Assembly: GCF_035987325.1 (NCBI RefSeq) | Contig: NZ_CP108488.1 | Location: 4,588,001 to 4,652,000 of the forward strand | DNA from: Streptomyces sp. NBC_01244 | GTDB lineage: Bacteria; Actinomycetota; Actinomycetes; Streptomycetales; Streptomycetaceae | Reading direction: 5' to 3' | DNA: 64,000 bases | In this document: piece after piece, positions 46,681 to 55,163 of the stretch | How the letters are laid out: the number at the start of each line of letters is the position of its first letter | Numbering within the stretch: position 1 is the stretch's first letter | Made by a program: the position numbers and the translations under genes | The notes under the pieces: model-generated | Seen by the model: only the letters and a program-made list of their open reading frames with translations | The model's database searches: none | What the model was told of the DNA's origin: nothing

Positions 46681-46740
46681 GCGATGAAGACTAGCCCGCG
46701 TTCCCGGGTGCCCTTCGTGCGGGCACCCAAGTCGGACCCG

Positions 46741-48963
46741 CTATTCGTTCGTATATTCCTCTACAACGGTGGCCCCGAGCTCGCGCACGATCAGGTCGTG
46801 TCCGCTCAGTGCGGTGTCGACGAGGTCGGGGTCGTCGGCCTCCGCGATGTCGTCCTCGGGGGCGACCGGCGGGGGCGCCTGGTGGGTCGGCGGCTGGTGC
46901 TGCTGGGACTGCTGCTGTTGGTACGACTGCTGCGGCTGCTGGGACTGCTGCGGTTGCTGCTGGTACGGCTGCTGCTGCGACTGCTGCGACTGCTGCGGGG
47001 CCTGCTGGGCCGGCGGCTGGTTGTAGGCGGGCGCGGGCGGAGCGCCGTAGGAGGACGCGGATACGGGGGCCATGGGCTGGGCGCCCCCGCCGACCACGGC
47101 CTCGATCTTCCAGCTGACCTGGAACTGCTCGGCGAGCACCGCCTTGAGGACGTCCTCGCTGCCGCTGCTCGCGAAGTTGTCGCGGGCCCCGGCGTTGGGG
47201 AAGCCGAGCTGGAGGGTGGTGCCGTCGAAGCCGGCGACCTGGGCGTTCTGGCTGAGCAGGATCCAGGTGAAGCGGCGGCGGTTCTTGACGGCGTCCAGGA
47301 CGGCCGGCCACATGGCCTGGATCTGCCCGGCGCCGGCGGCCATGCCGGGTGCCGGGGCGGCGGGCGCCGCCGGGGCCGAGGCCTGGGCGGCCTGGGCGGG
47401 GGCCGCCGGGGGAGCAGTGGGGGCTGCCGGGGCGCCGGGGGTGGCGGCGCCGGGCCAGGCACCCGCGGCGGGGGCGGCGGGCGCCGCCTGCGCGGGAGCG
47501 GGAGCCGCGGGGGCCCCGGGGGTGGCCGCGCCGGGCCAGGCACCGGGGGCGCCGCCGCCGGGCTGCGCGGCACCGGGCCAGGCGCCGGGGGCGGAGGCCG
47601 GGGCCGCGGGGGCCGCCGGCTCGGGCGGCGCCACCGGGGCCGGAGCGGGGGCCTGGTGCACCGGGGCCTGGTGGACGGGGGCCTGCTGCGTCGGAGCCTG
47701 CTGCACGGGGGGCCGTACCGTCGCGGGGGCCATGGCGTGGGCCTCCGGCCCGGGGACGTAGCCCATGGCGGGGGCCGGGGCGAAGGCAGCGGCGGCGGAG
47801 GCCGCACCGCCGCGCTCCAGCCGGTCGAGCCGCGCCTGCACGGAACGCTCGTCGTCGAAGGCGGCGGGCAGCAGCACGCGGGCGCAGATCAGCTCCAGCT
47901 GCAGCCGGGGCGAGGTGGCTCCGCGCATCTCGGTGAGCCCCGTGTTGACCAGGTCGGCGGCCCGCGACAGCTCGGCGGCCCCGAAGACGGAGGCCTGGGC
48001 CTGCATCCGCTCGACCACGTCGGCGGGGGCGTCGATGAGCCCCTTCTCCCGGGCGTCGGGCACGGCGGCCAGGATCACCAGGTCGCGCAGCCGCTCCAGC
48101 AGGTCGGCGACGAAGCGGCGCGGGTCGTTGCCGCCCTCCACCACCCGGTCGACGATCTCGAAGGCGGCGGCCCCGTCCCCGGCGGCGAAGGCGTCCACGA
48201 CGGCGTCGAGGAGGGTGCCGTCGGTGTACCCGAGGAGCGAGGTGGCCATGGCGTACGTCACACCCTGCTCGGTGGCGCCGGCCAGGAGCTGGTCCATGAC
48301 GGACATGGAGTCACGGACGGAGCCGGCGCCCGCGCGCACGACGAGCGGCAGCACCCCCTCCTCCACGTGGGCGCCCTCGCGGCCGCAGACCTCGCCGAGG
48401 TAGTCCCGCAGGGTGCCGGGGGGCACGAGCCGGAAGGGGTAGTGGTGCGTCCGGGACCGGATGGTGCCGATGACCTTCTCGGGCTCGGTCGTGGCGAAGA
48501 TGAACTTGAGGTGCTCCGGCGGCTCCTCGACCACCTTCAGCAGGGCGTTGAAGCCCGCCGGGGTGACCATGTGCGCCTCGTCGATGATGTAGATCTTGTA
48601 CCGGCTGGAGGCGGGCCCGAAGAAGGCCTTCTCGCGCAGGTCACGGGCGTCGTCCACACCACCGTGCGAGGCCGCGTCGATCTCGATGACGTCGATGGAT
48701 CCCGGCCCGTTGCGCGCGAGGTCCTTGCAGGACTGGCACTCCCCGCAGGGGGTGGGCGTGGGGCCTTGCTCACAGTTCAGGCAGCGGGCGAGGATGCGCG
48801 CGCTGGTGGTCTTGCCGCAGCCTCGCGGCCCACTGAACAGGTACGCGTGATTGACCCGGTTGTTGCGCAGCGCCTGCATCAGCGGGTCAGTGACATGCTC
48901 CTGACCGATGACCTCGGCGAACGACTCGGGGCGGTAGCGGCGGTACAGCGCAAGGGACGACAC
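46741..48963 (-). CDS. dnaX: DNA polymerase III subunit gamma/tau
   Basis: A 740-aa clamp-loader ATPase from a GTG at 48963. Walker A GPRGCGKTTSARIL (about 45-58), the zinc-binding cluster CLNCEQG...CGECQSC, DEAHMVT, and IFATTEPEKVIGTIRSRTHHYPFR (sensor 1/SRC region) are present. The middle is Pro/Ala/Gly-rich and the C-terminus has long Gln runs (PQQSQQSQQ). The protein is mostly tau-like in length. A strand-switching frameshift signal was not evident. It follows the SRP RNA gene. Confidence 0.96.
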   Translation of the reverse strand: MSSLALYRRYRPESFAEVIGQEHVTDPLMQALRNNRVNHAYLFSGPRGCGKTTSARILARCLNCEQGPTPTPCGECQSCKDLARNGPGSIDVIEIDAASHGGVDDARDLREKAFFGPASSRYKIYIIDEAHMVTPAGFNALLKVVEEPPEHLKFIFATTEPEKVIGTIRSRTHHYPFRLVPPGTLRDYLGEVCGREGAHVEEGVLPLVVRAGAGSVRDSMSVMDQLLAGATEQGVTYAMATSLLGYTDGTLLDAVVDAFAAGDGAAAFEIVDRVVEGGNDPRRFVADLLERLRDLVILAAVPDAREKGLIDAPADVVERMQAQASVFGAAELSRAADLVNTGLTEMRGATSPRLQLELICARVLLPAAFDDERSVQARLDRLERGGAASAAAAFAPAPAMGYVPGPEAHAMAPATVRPPVQQAPTQQAPVHQAPVHQAPAPAPVAPPEPAAPAAPASAPGAWPGAAQPGGGAPGAWPGAATPGAPAAPAPAQAAPAAPAAGAWPGAATPGAPAAPTAPPAAPAQAAQASAPAAPAAPAPGMAAGAGQIQAMWPAVLDAVKNRRRFTWILLSQNAQVAGFDGTTLQLGFPNAGARDNFASSGSEDVLKAVLAEQFQVSWKIEAVVGGGAQPMAPVSASSYGAPPAPAYNQPPAQQAPQQSQQSQQQPYQQQPQQSQQPQQSYQQQQSQQHQPPTHQAPPPVAPEDDIAEADDPDLVDTALSGHDLIVRELGATVVEEYTNE

Positions 48964-49097
48964 GTCTACGAGGTTATCCGGGCCCACCGACAACGGCGGC
49001 CCGCAGACCCGCCCGGTCCACCGTGGTCCGCGCGCGGTCCTGCGTCTGCGGTCCTGCTCAGCGGCCCGGCCGGCCCGACCCGTCCCGGAACGCAAAG

Positions 49098-49185
49098 CGC
49101 CCCCCACGCACCCGCCAGAGCCCACTTACCCTTGCTGCCTTCCGGCCCTGGGGGAGTTGGGTGAGATAGCGCCACGTGAGGGGCT
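49098..49185 (-). ncRNA. ffs: Small bacterial SRP RNA (4.5S type)
   Basis: On the minus strand the segment contains the universally conserved apical domain GGGCCGGAAGGCAGCAAGGGT with the GGAA tetraloop and asymmetric bulge, flanked by complementary arms (CCTCACGTGG... against ...GCGTGGGGG). This is the 4.5S-type scRNA of Streptomyces, which sits between dnaX and tRNA-Ser, as here. The ends are estimated from pairing, to within about 5 bases. Confidence 0.92.
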
Positions 49186-49295
49186 GGCCCCACCCTAGCG
49201 GATGGAGGGCCCCGGAATCGAGCCGGACCCCGGCCGGAGCTCCACGCGACGATCACGTTCGCTAGCACCCCTCAACGTCTTGTATTGTTTGCCCC

Positions 49296-49383
49296 GGAGG
49301 ATTCGCCTAGTGGCCTAGGGCGCACGCTTGGAAAGCGTGTTGGGGGCAACCCCTCACGAGTTCGAATCTCGTATCCTCCGCCA
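49296..49383 (+). tRNA. tRNA-Ser (GGA); attachment site of the right element
   Basis: A class II tRNA with anticodon GGA in TTGGAAA, a long variable arm (TTGGGGGCAACCCCT region), acceptor GGAGGAT/ATCCTCC and an encoded CCA (49381-49383). The AICE integrase ends 64 bp after it and reads toward it, so the 3' half is inferred to be attL. Confidence 0.96.
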
Positions 49384-49406
49384 TTGCTCTCACCGGGCAA
49401 TACGTT

Positions 49407-49440
49407 GAAGAGCCCCACCGCTTGCGGTGGGGCTCTTCTT
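49407..49440. terminator. Terminator between tRNA-Ser and integrase
   Basis: GAAGAGCCCCACCG/CGGTGGGGCTCTTC, a perfect 14-bp stem followed by TTCGTT. It serves the tRNA on the plus strand and the integrase on the minus strand. Confidence 0.85.
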
Positions 49441-49446
49441 CGTTCC

Positions 49447-50730
49447 TCAGACCTCGTTGTCCTGGTCTTTGTCCACAAGGACCTTCGCCGAGGGGCCCCA
49501 GATGGCCTCCGCGATCTTCTGTGCCACGTCCTTCAGCATGGCGTCGGGCACGTGCAGGTACCGCGCACGCATCCGGGCAGACGTTCCCGGCTCCCAACCC
49601 ATGATCTGGTCGATGACCCGGTCCGGGACCCCCAGCAGCATGAGCACCGTCGCGGCGGTGTGCCGTGCGTCGTGCAGGCGCGCATCCCTCACCCCGGCGT
49701 CGCCGATGAGCTTCTTCCAGTCGTGGTAGTCCGTGTTCGGGCTGAGCGGACCGCCGCGCGGCTTGGTGAACACGTACTCGGACTCGGTCCACAGGTCGCT
49801 GGCCGCCTTCCGCTCGCGTGCCTGCACCTCCTTGTGCGCCCGGAGCATCCGAACCAGAGGGCCCGGCAGGGGCACCGCGCGCCGCCCCGCGCGCGACTTG
49901 GTGTTCTTCGTCTCGCGCCGCACCTGGCTGCGCAGGGGGCAGTACCCGGCCTTCCGGCCGCACGGGGCGGCTTCCTTGCAGCCGTGCGCGTACTTCGGTC
50001 GCAGCCGGTTCCGGCGCAGCTTCAGGTACTCGTTCTCCAGGTCCACGTCAGCCCACCGGAGTCCCAGCGTCTCCCCCTGCCGTAGGCCGAGCGCGAGGGC
50101 GAGCATCCAGCGAGCGCTGTTGCGGCGCTTGTTCACCTCGATCAGCAGGCTTTGGATCTCCTCGACCGAATAGGGCTCGATCTCGTCTTCGGCCTCCTCC
50201 ACGCGCGGCGGCTTGGCCAGCGCGGCGGCGTTCTTCGCGGCGTGGCCGCGCCGTACCGCTTCGCCCAGGGCGGTGCGCGCGGTTCGGTGGGCCTGGTGAG
50301 CCGTGGCGGGCTTGCTGCCCTTCGCCTTCATCCGGCGGTAGAGGCTCTCCAGGTGTTCCGGCTCCAAGCGGTCAATCCTGTGCCTGCCGATACCGGGAAC
50401 GAGGTGCACCCGGACGGCTACCTCGTAACCGTCGTAGGTGTTCTCGCTGACGACTTCCTTGGCGATGTTCTCGACCCAGTGCCACAGCCACTTCTCGACC
50501 GTCCACAGCTTCCCGGGCTGCTGGGCAGTCCCCTGGTCACGCTGCTTCTCCAGCCGCTTGACCTCCTCCATGAGGAGATCCTCTGTAGTCCGGGTGATGT
50601 GCCTCCGGTACGGCTCGCCGTTGTCCCGGTAGCCCATCGGCACCCTGGCGTGCCAGCGTCCGTCCTTTCCGAAGTAGATCGCGGTCTCGCCGTTGGCGCG
50701 GCGGGTGCTCTTCTTGCTTCTCTCTGCCAC
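49447..50730 (-). CDS. int: AICE tyrosine integrase
   Basis: A 427-aa phage-type integrase. An N-terminal AP2-like arm-binding domain (YFGKDGRWHARVPMG), core-binding domain (about 75-160) and catalytic domain are present: Arg in LGLRQGETLGLRW, box II LHDARHTAATVL, and Tyr in MRARYLHV. A short Cys-rich insertion (HGCKEAAPCGRKAGYC) in the catalytic domain, also typical of Streptomyces AICE integrases, may bind zinc. It recombines attP with the tRNA-Ser attB. Confidence 0.95.
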   Translation of the reverse strand: MAERSKKSTRRANGETAIYFGKDGRWHARVPMGYRDNGEPYRRHITRTTEDLLMEEVKRLEKQRDQGTAQQPGKLWTVEKWLWHWVENIAKEVVSENTYDGYEVAVRVHLVPGIGRHRIDRLEPEHLESLYRRMKAKGSKPATAHQAHRTARTALGEAVRRGHAAKNAAALAKPPRVEEAEDEIEPYSVEEIQSLLIEVNKRRNSARWMLALALGLRQGETLGLRWADVDLENEYLKLRRNRLRPKYAHGCKEAAPCGRKAGYCPLRSQVRRETKNTKSRAGRRAVPLPGPLVRMLRAHKEVQARERKAASDLWTESEYVFTKPRGGPLSPNTDYHDWKKLIGDAGVRDARLHDARHTAATVLMLLGVPDRVIDQIMGWEPGTSARMRARYLHVPDAMLKDVAQKIAEAIWGPSAKVLVDKDQDNEV

Positions 50731-50802
50731 AGGCAGACTCCTGTCTCAGGTAGGTCGGGGCGGCGGGCTACCCCGCTGCGTGGGGTCACTGCTCCGGCGT
50801 CG

Positions 50803-51027
50803 TCATGCCGCGCGTTGAGCGGTGCGGAGACGGGCTACGTACGCGGCCGGCGCATCAACCGGGACCCTGCGGAGTCCGCCGATCACGACGGACTCCAGTG
50901 CGCCGGTGCGGATGAGGGCAAAGCAGGTGGTTCGGCCGACCCGGAGTCGGCGGGCTGCTTCCTCAACAGTGAGCAGCACCAGCGTTGGATCTACCGCGTG
51001 GGGCGCGGCGACATGGGTGTCGGGCAT
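50803..51027 (-). CDS. xis: Excisionase (Xis), MerR-like HTH
   Basis: A 74-aa protein: LLTVEEAARRLRVGRTTCFALIRTGALESVVIGGLRRVPVDAPAAYVARL is the HTH_17 excisionase pattern. It lies 72 bp upstream of int in the same direction, the usual xis-int order of AICEs. It bends DNA to drive excision. Confidence 0.9.
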   Translation of the reverse strand: MPDTHVAAPHAVDPTLVLLTVEEAARRLRVGRTTCFALIRTGALESVVIGGLRRVPVDAPAAYVARLRTAQRAA

Positions 51028-51048
51028 GGCTCGCTCCTTGGCGGGCCG

Positions 51049-51301
51049 CCACAGAAACCACGCAATACACAGAAACCCGGGGTGGAGCCGCTGACCTGCG
51101 GGAACGAGGGGCTTGGGGCTGGTGGGTGGGCTGCCACAGAAAGGGCGGGAAGTCCCACAGAAATAGGCGGTCCGGGGTGGGCTCGTATTTGTGTGGTTCT
51201 TCTGCGGGTTTCTGTGGCAGCCGCCCGGTAGCCCTCCTTGAGGGCATACCTGCAGGTCAGGGCCGGGTGGGGCTATTTCTGTGATTCTGTGGTTTCTGTG
51301 G
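51049..51301. repeat. Iteron cluster CCACAGAAA / TTTCTGTGG: candidate replication origin
   Basis: Eight copies of a 9-mer fill the 280-bp gap between xis and the DUF3987 gene. The left half has CCACAGAAA at 51049, 51134 and 51155 and ACACAGAAA at 51067. The right half has the opposite orientation: TTTCTGTGG at 51209 and 51293, TTTCTGTGA at 51276, ATTCTGTGG at 51284. Oppositely oriented iterons beside the replication genes are what an initiator-binding origin looks like. They could also be operators of the divergently placed promoters. Confidence 0.75.
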
Positions 51302-51307
51302 CGGGGG

Positions 51308-52858
51308 TCAGAGGGTGGGTTCGCTCAGCTGGGGGTGGATGAGGTAGCGCGGGGACGGCGGCCGGCCGCGCCCGCCGGTGCGCTGGGCGGGCTGGCACCG
51401 GACGTACCCGTGGTCTTCCAACAGGTCCAGCACGGGGTCCAGATCGGCGACGGTGGGGAACTCGGAGCGGGAGAGCTTGACCATGAGGTCGCGCTTGCTG
51501 ACCTCGCTCCACTTCTGGGTGCGCAGCAGCTCCAGCACGGTGTGAGCGCGGGAGGCGGTGTGGTCGGCGCCCATGAGGTCGAAGACGGCGAGGGCGTGGC
51601 TGGTGAAGTAGTCCGAGAGTTTGACCGCGTTGCGCATGGTGTCGGCGGTGATGGGCTGGGTGTGCCCGTTGTCGGTGTGGGCGGACAGGTGCAGCAGCCC
51701 TGCGAGGCGGCAGGTCGCACCGCCCAGTTTCGCGGCCCAGTTCCTGATGTGGCCGAGGTCTCCGCCGCGCTTGCGCAGTCGCGGTTCCTGTCGCCGCTCG
51801 TAGGCGGCCAGCGCTTCGTTCGCCTCGGGGGTGAGCTGGAGTACTGCCGGGTCGGTCCAGCCTGCGAGGGCCATCGTCAACGCGGTGACGCGCTCCTCGT
51901 AGGCGTCGGCGACGTCCTCGGAAAGGGGCTCGGGGAGCACTTCCCGGTAGCCCACGAGGTCTTCGGGCAGGGAGTACAGGAACCGGCCCAGAAGCCCCCT
52001 GTCTCCTGCTCCCTTGATGCGGCTGATGTCTTCCAGAACCGAGGGCTGCACCGTCTGTCCCATGGTGAGGGCGGGGGCTTCGATGAACTCTTCGCGCCCC
52101 CGGCGGTCGACGCGCAGCCGGTCGCCTGCCTGTCCTTTGAGGAAGACTTCCATGTTGGGTGTGCCCGAGTAGCGGCCGGCGATGATGTCGAAGATGCCGC
52201 CCTCGGCGGACATGACGGAGAGCCTGCCGCCCTGTTCGGCCAGGAGCGAGGCGATGACCTCGGGGGTGGCGTCGTCGGCCAGGAGCCGGGGCTTGGTGGG
52301 CACGACGATGGACTCCGCGACCTGCGCGAGGCCGATGGCTTCGGCTACGAGCTGGTCGCGCTTGTCTACCTCCGCGCGGGCTGCCTTCATAGCCGCGTTG
52401 TCCGCGACTTCCTTGGCGAGTTTCGCCGTGAGCTCGGCTTCGATGATCGCTCCGGCCGATGCGGCTGCCAGCAGTGCCTCGCACCTGTAGAGCGGGTTGG
52501 TCATCAGGGCGAACACCGCCGATTTCCGGCTACCCGGGGGCAGGGCCATGACGACGAACACGTTGACGGGCTCGCGCCACCGACCTCGGACGTGAACCAC
52601 AGCGCGGCCCCCGGCGGCCGTGGACAGGACCGCCAGGGCAAGGGAGGCGGCCGCGTCCACGGACGTCTGCGTCTCCTCTGCCACGCCACGCACGAAGTCT
52701 CCGAGCCATGCCGGGAAGACCTCGGTGGGGAACGCCGGCAGCTCACGGCGGGCGGTGAGCGGGATCGGCTCCTCCCACGGCGCGGTAGCTGCCTGCTGGG
52801 CGTCCAGAGCTTCGAAGCCCGCCCACAGTTCCGAGCTCTCCACCGGCTGTGTGGTCAT
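51308..52858 (-). CDS. DUF3987-like (YfjI-type) replication-associated ATPase
   Basis: A 516-aa protein. AFPTEVFPAWLGDFVRGVAEETQTSVDAAASLALAVLSTAAGGRAVVHVRG and FVVMALPPGSRKSAVF (Walker-A-like GSRKS) are the DUF3987 N-terminal pattern. SAEGGIFDIIAGRYSG and MGQTVQPSVLEDI follow. The last 80 residues look like a winged helix (VLELLRTQKWSEVSKRDLMVKLSRS...LEDHGYVR). Such proteins pair with primase-polymerases in phages and AICEs as the helicase-like partner. It overlaps the prim-pol stop by four bases. Confidence 0.82.
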   Translation of the reverse strand: MTTQPVESSELWAGFEALDAQQAATAPWEEPIPLTARRELPAFPTEVFPAWLGDFVRGVAEETQTSVDAAASLALAVLSTAAGGRAVVHVRGRWREPVNVFVVMALPPGSRKSAVFALMTNPLYRCEALLAAASAGAIIEAELTAKLAKEVADNAAMKAARAEVDKRDQLVAEAIGLAQVAESIVVPTKPRLLADDATPEVIASLLAEQGGRLSVMSAEGGIFDIIAGRYSGTPNMEVFLKGQAGDRLRVDRRGREEFIEAPALTMGQTVQPSVLEDISRIKGAGDRGLLGRFLYSLPEDLVGYREVLPEPLSEDVADAYEERVTALTMALAGWTDPAVLQLTPEANEALAAYERRQEPRLRKRGGDLGHIRNWAAKLGGATCRLAGLLHLSAHTDNGHTQPITADTMRNAVKLSDYFTSHALAVFDLMGADHTASRAHTVLELLRTQKWSEVSKRDLMVKLSRSEFPTVADLDPVLDLLEDHGYVRCQPAQRTGGRGRPPSPRYLIHPQLSEPTL

Positions 52859-53769
52859 GCGGCCCCTCCCAGGGTGTTGCGGGCGCTGCGGTGGATGCCG
52901 TCTCGGATGCTCGCCGCGACGCGGGAAGGAGCGAGCCCCTCCGGCGCGGCGGCGGTGAGCGCGTCGGTCACCTCGTCCTCGGTGAGGGTCCCGGCGGCGA
53001 TGAGCCTGCCGAGGGCGTACGCGGCGTTGTAGAGCGTCGTGTTCTGGGCGCCAGTGACAGCAGCCGCGACCTTGGCGACCTCGCCGTTCAGAGCGGCCGT
53101 CGCGTACCGGTCCGCCTTCCCGATCCGGGATCGGAGAACGGCTACGGGGACCGGGGCAGGTGCGGGCGGTGTGGTGAGGAGGTCACCGAGCCACGTGGGG
53201 AGAGCAGCCGGGGGCGCGTCGTGAATGATCTCGTACGAGCCCGTACCGACCGCGCTGCCGGCCGCGACCACGTACCCGCCCCAGGCTCGCGTGTCGACCT
53301 TCCACCCCAGGCGCCCTGCGCTGCCACGCAGCTGCTTTTCGGCGGGGGCGGTGAAGTACAGGTGCTGTCCGCCACGGCGGGTGCGGACCGTGAACGTCTC
53401 GGTCGGCAGCCGTTCACCGGCGCGCTCGCAGAGCATGGCAAACACGTCCAGGCCATCGGTTGCCCCCGCCCATTCCACGGGCGCGGGTCCGTCCTCGTCT
53501 TTGGGGATGTCGAGGTCCACGACCAGAAGTCCGGCGGGGCCGGTGGCGATGCCGACGTTGTACGGGGCTGCCTGCCAGCACGCGGTGATCTGCTCGGGGT
53601 CGAGGGTGGCGCGCTGTTCGGGGGTTCGGTGGCCGTCCGTGCAGCGGCCGCTGCGGGGGCAGTTGCGTTCGGGGTGTCCGGCGGGCCGCTTGTCCCCGGG
53701 GCGGAGCGGGAAGACGGGCCAGCCGCGCTCAGCGGCGGCGAGCCCGGCGTTCAACAGGTGGGCGTTCAT
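52855..53769 (-). CDS. Bifunctional DNA primase/polymerase (Prim-Pol)
   Basis: A 304-aa protein. The Prim-Pol domain (about 8-200) begins LAAAERGWPVFPLRPGDKRP, has NVGIATGPAGLLVVDLDIPKD with the metal-binding DxD, and RRGGQHLYFTAP with the catalytic His. The C-terminal part is helical (primase C-terminal type). It is the replication initiator or primase of one AICE class. It is followed directly by the DUF3987 gene and preceded by a methyltransferase gene with a 4-base overlap. Confidence 0.92.
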   Translation of the reverse strand: MNAHLLNAGLAAAERGWPVFPLRPGDKRPAGHPERNCPRSGRCTDGHRTPEQRATLDPEQITACWQAAPYNVGIATGPAGLLVVDLDIPKDEDGPAPVEWAGATDGLDVFAMLCERAGERLPTETFTVRTRRGGQHLYFTAPAEKQLRGSAGRLGWKVDTRAWGGYVVAAGSAVGTGSYEIIHDAPPAALPTWLGDLLTTPPAPAPVPVAVLRSRIGKADRYATAALNGEVAKVAAAVTGAQNTTLYNAAYALGRLIAAGTLTEDEVTDALTAAAPEGLAPSRVAASIRDGIHRSARNTLGGAA

Positions 53770-54473
53770 GCTGCTGCCTCCTCGCTGCGGGTCAGGAACG
53801 CGGTGGCGATCCAGCGGGTATAGGCGGGCGGCAGGGCCTCGCGCAGGGCGAGGTGGTCGTGGGACCAGTCGATGCCCTTGGCTTCGCGGATCTCGTCGGC
53901 GGTGGCCTTGCCGCCTCCCTTGCCGTAGGCAGCGACGTAGGGGCCGTCGAAGTACTCGCCGTGCCGCCAGCCGCGAACCCTGCCCCGGTGTGCGGGGTGG
54001 GCCGGCGGCGCGGTGGTCCAGTTGCCGAGTTCGAAGTAGCGGTGCATCAGCACGGCCAGCCCGAACTGTTCACCGCACAGCCGCAAGTCTTTGCGGACCT
54101 CGGAGCCGGCCACGTTCTCGATCACATACGGCCGTCCCACCGCGTCGAGGGCGGCCCGGGTGGGGGCGATGAGCCTCGGGTGCCTGCGGCCGGTGCGGGC
54201 GTTGCGTGCGGCGTTCGTGCCCTTGGTTGGCGCTCCCTCCCCCTGGCAGGGAGGGGAGGCGTGGATGAAGTCGAATTCGTGACCGTGCTCGCGGATGAAC
54301 TCGACGGCGTCTCCCTGGTGGAAGGCATCACCGCAGTAGTCGGGCTGCGGATTGATGTCCACTCCGGTGACGTGCCAGCCGAGGTACTGGTAACCGCGAG
54401 CGGCCCCGCCGATGCACGAGTAGGCGTCAAGCACCCGCAGGCGGGATCGCCTGATCGGGGTGGGTTGCGTCAT
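53766..54473 (-). CDS. DNA C5-cytosine methyltransferase, orphan
   Basis: A 235-aa protein. Motif I LDAYSCIGGAARGYQ (about 15-29), motif IV with the catalytic Cys SPPCQG (C76), motif VI ENVAGSEVR (about 120), and the motif VIII/IX-like segment are visible. It is shorter than most Dcm enzymes, with a small target-recognition part like actinophage methylases. No restriction gene is adjacent, so it may protect the element from host restriction after transfer or mark its own DNA. A duplicated hairpin leader lies upstream. Confidence 0.88.
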   Translation of the reverse strand: MTQPTPIRRSRLRVLDAYSCIGGAARGYQYLGWHVTGVDINPQPDYCGDAFHQGDAVEFIREHGHEFDFIHASPPCQGEGAPTKGTNAARNARTGRRHPRLIAPTRAALDAVGRPYVIENVAGSEVRKDLRLCGEQFGLAVLMHRYFELGNWTTAPPAHPAHRGRVRGWRHGEYFDGPYVAAYGKGGGKATADEIREAKGIDWSHDHLALREALPPAYTRWIATAFLTRSEEAAA

Positions 54474-54511
54474 GCTGGGGGTCTCCTGTTTCTGCGAAGG
54501 GACTGGGGAAG

Positions 54512-54552
54512 CCGGGGCGGTCGCGGTCTTTGGAGAGAGGCGACCGCCCCGG
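54512..54552 (-). promoter_or_regulatory. Leader hairpin copy 1 (upstream of the methyltransferase)
   Basis: CCGGGGCGGTCGC/GCGACCGCCCCGG is a perfect 13-bp stem with a 15-base loop, and on the mRNA the loop contains CTCTCTCC. It lies about 38 bases before the methyltransferase start. The same hairpin with loop and flanks recurs at 61570-61611. The loop is complementary to the GGAGA ribosome-binding core downstream. Confidence 0.7.
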
Positions 54553-54558
54553 GCACAG

Positions 54559-54849
54559 CTACAGGTCGGTGAGCGTGGCGGTGGGGATCTCGTAGACGTC
54601 GATGACGTCCTTGACTCCGTGCCAGCGGCCGGGGGTGTGGTGGATGTAGACCACGTGGAGCGGGATGCCGTCGCGGCCGGTGAAGGCGTAGACGTTGACC
54701 GCGTCCACGTTCTTGGGGCTCTTGCGGGCGCTGCGGATGTGGGACAGGGCCGCGATCACGCTGATGAGCTCGGGCCGGTAGCTGAGACCGTCGACCTGCG
54801 TGTGCATCGTGGGGTGCTGCGTGGTGCTCAGGGCGGGGCTGGAACTCAT
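54559..54849 (-). CDS. AICE hypothetical protein
   Basis: A 96-aa soluble protein (for example SYRPELISVIAALSHIRSARKSPKNVDAVNVYAFTGRDGIPLHVVYIHH). No domain was recognised. Its stop is seven bases before the leader hairpin that precedes the methyltransferase gene, so the hairpin could also attenuate read-through. Confidence 0.7.
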   Translation of the reverse strand: MSSSPALSTTQHPTMHTQVDGLSYRPELISVIAALSHIRSARKSPKNVDAVNVYAFTGRDGIPLHVVYIHHTPGRWHGVKDVIDVYEIPTATLTDL

Positions 54850-54860
54850 GGCGTTCTCTC

Positions 54861-55163
54861 TCAGTAGTGGCGGAGCCAGAGGGCGTATTCCTGGCGGACG
54901 TAGCCGCGGGGGTCTTCGGTGCGGGGGCCGTCCGCCTGGTCGATTTCCATCAGGCGGTGAGCCGCTTCGGTGGCGCAGGTCGCGGCGTCGCCGCCTACGG
55001 GGTCGTCGTCGGTGAGGGCGATGCGGTCCAGGAGTGCGGCCTTGCGGAGCCAGAACTCCCGGACGTGGATGCCGCTGAGGCAGTCACAGACTCCCCGTAC
55101 GGTCCATCCGATTTCGCTGATGACGCTCGGCGCGGTGGCGTATGCCGCCTCGGGCCCGGTCAC
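54861..55163 (-). CDS. AICE hypothetical protein
   Basis: A 100-aa protein from a GTG at 55163 overlapping the upstream stop (GTGA). The sequence VRGVCDCLSGIHVREFWLRKAALLDRIALTDDDPVGGDAATCATEAAHRLMEID looks like a small helical cytoplasmic protein. Function is unknown; its place behind the membrane proteins suggests a spread or plasmid-maintenance accessory. Confidence 0.7.
   Translation of the reverse strand: MTGPEAAYATAPSVISEIGWTVRGVCDCLSGIHVREFWLRKAALLDRIALTDDDPVGGDAATCATEAAHRLMEIDQADGPRTEDPRGYVRQEYALWLRHY

Noticed and set aside
45436..49164. A 1242-codon plus-strand frame opposite purD and dnaX
   Set aside because: It spans two complete genes on the opposite strand and the SRP RNA; typical high-GC artefact.
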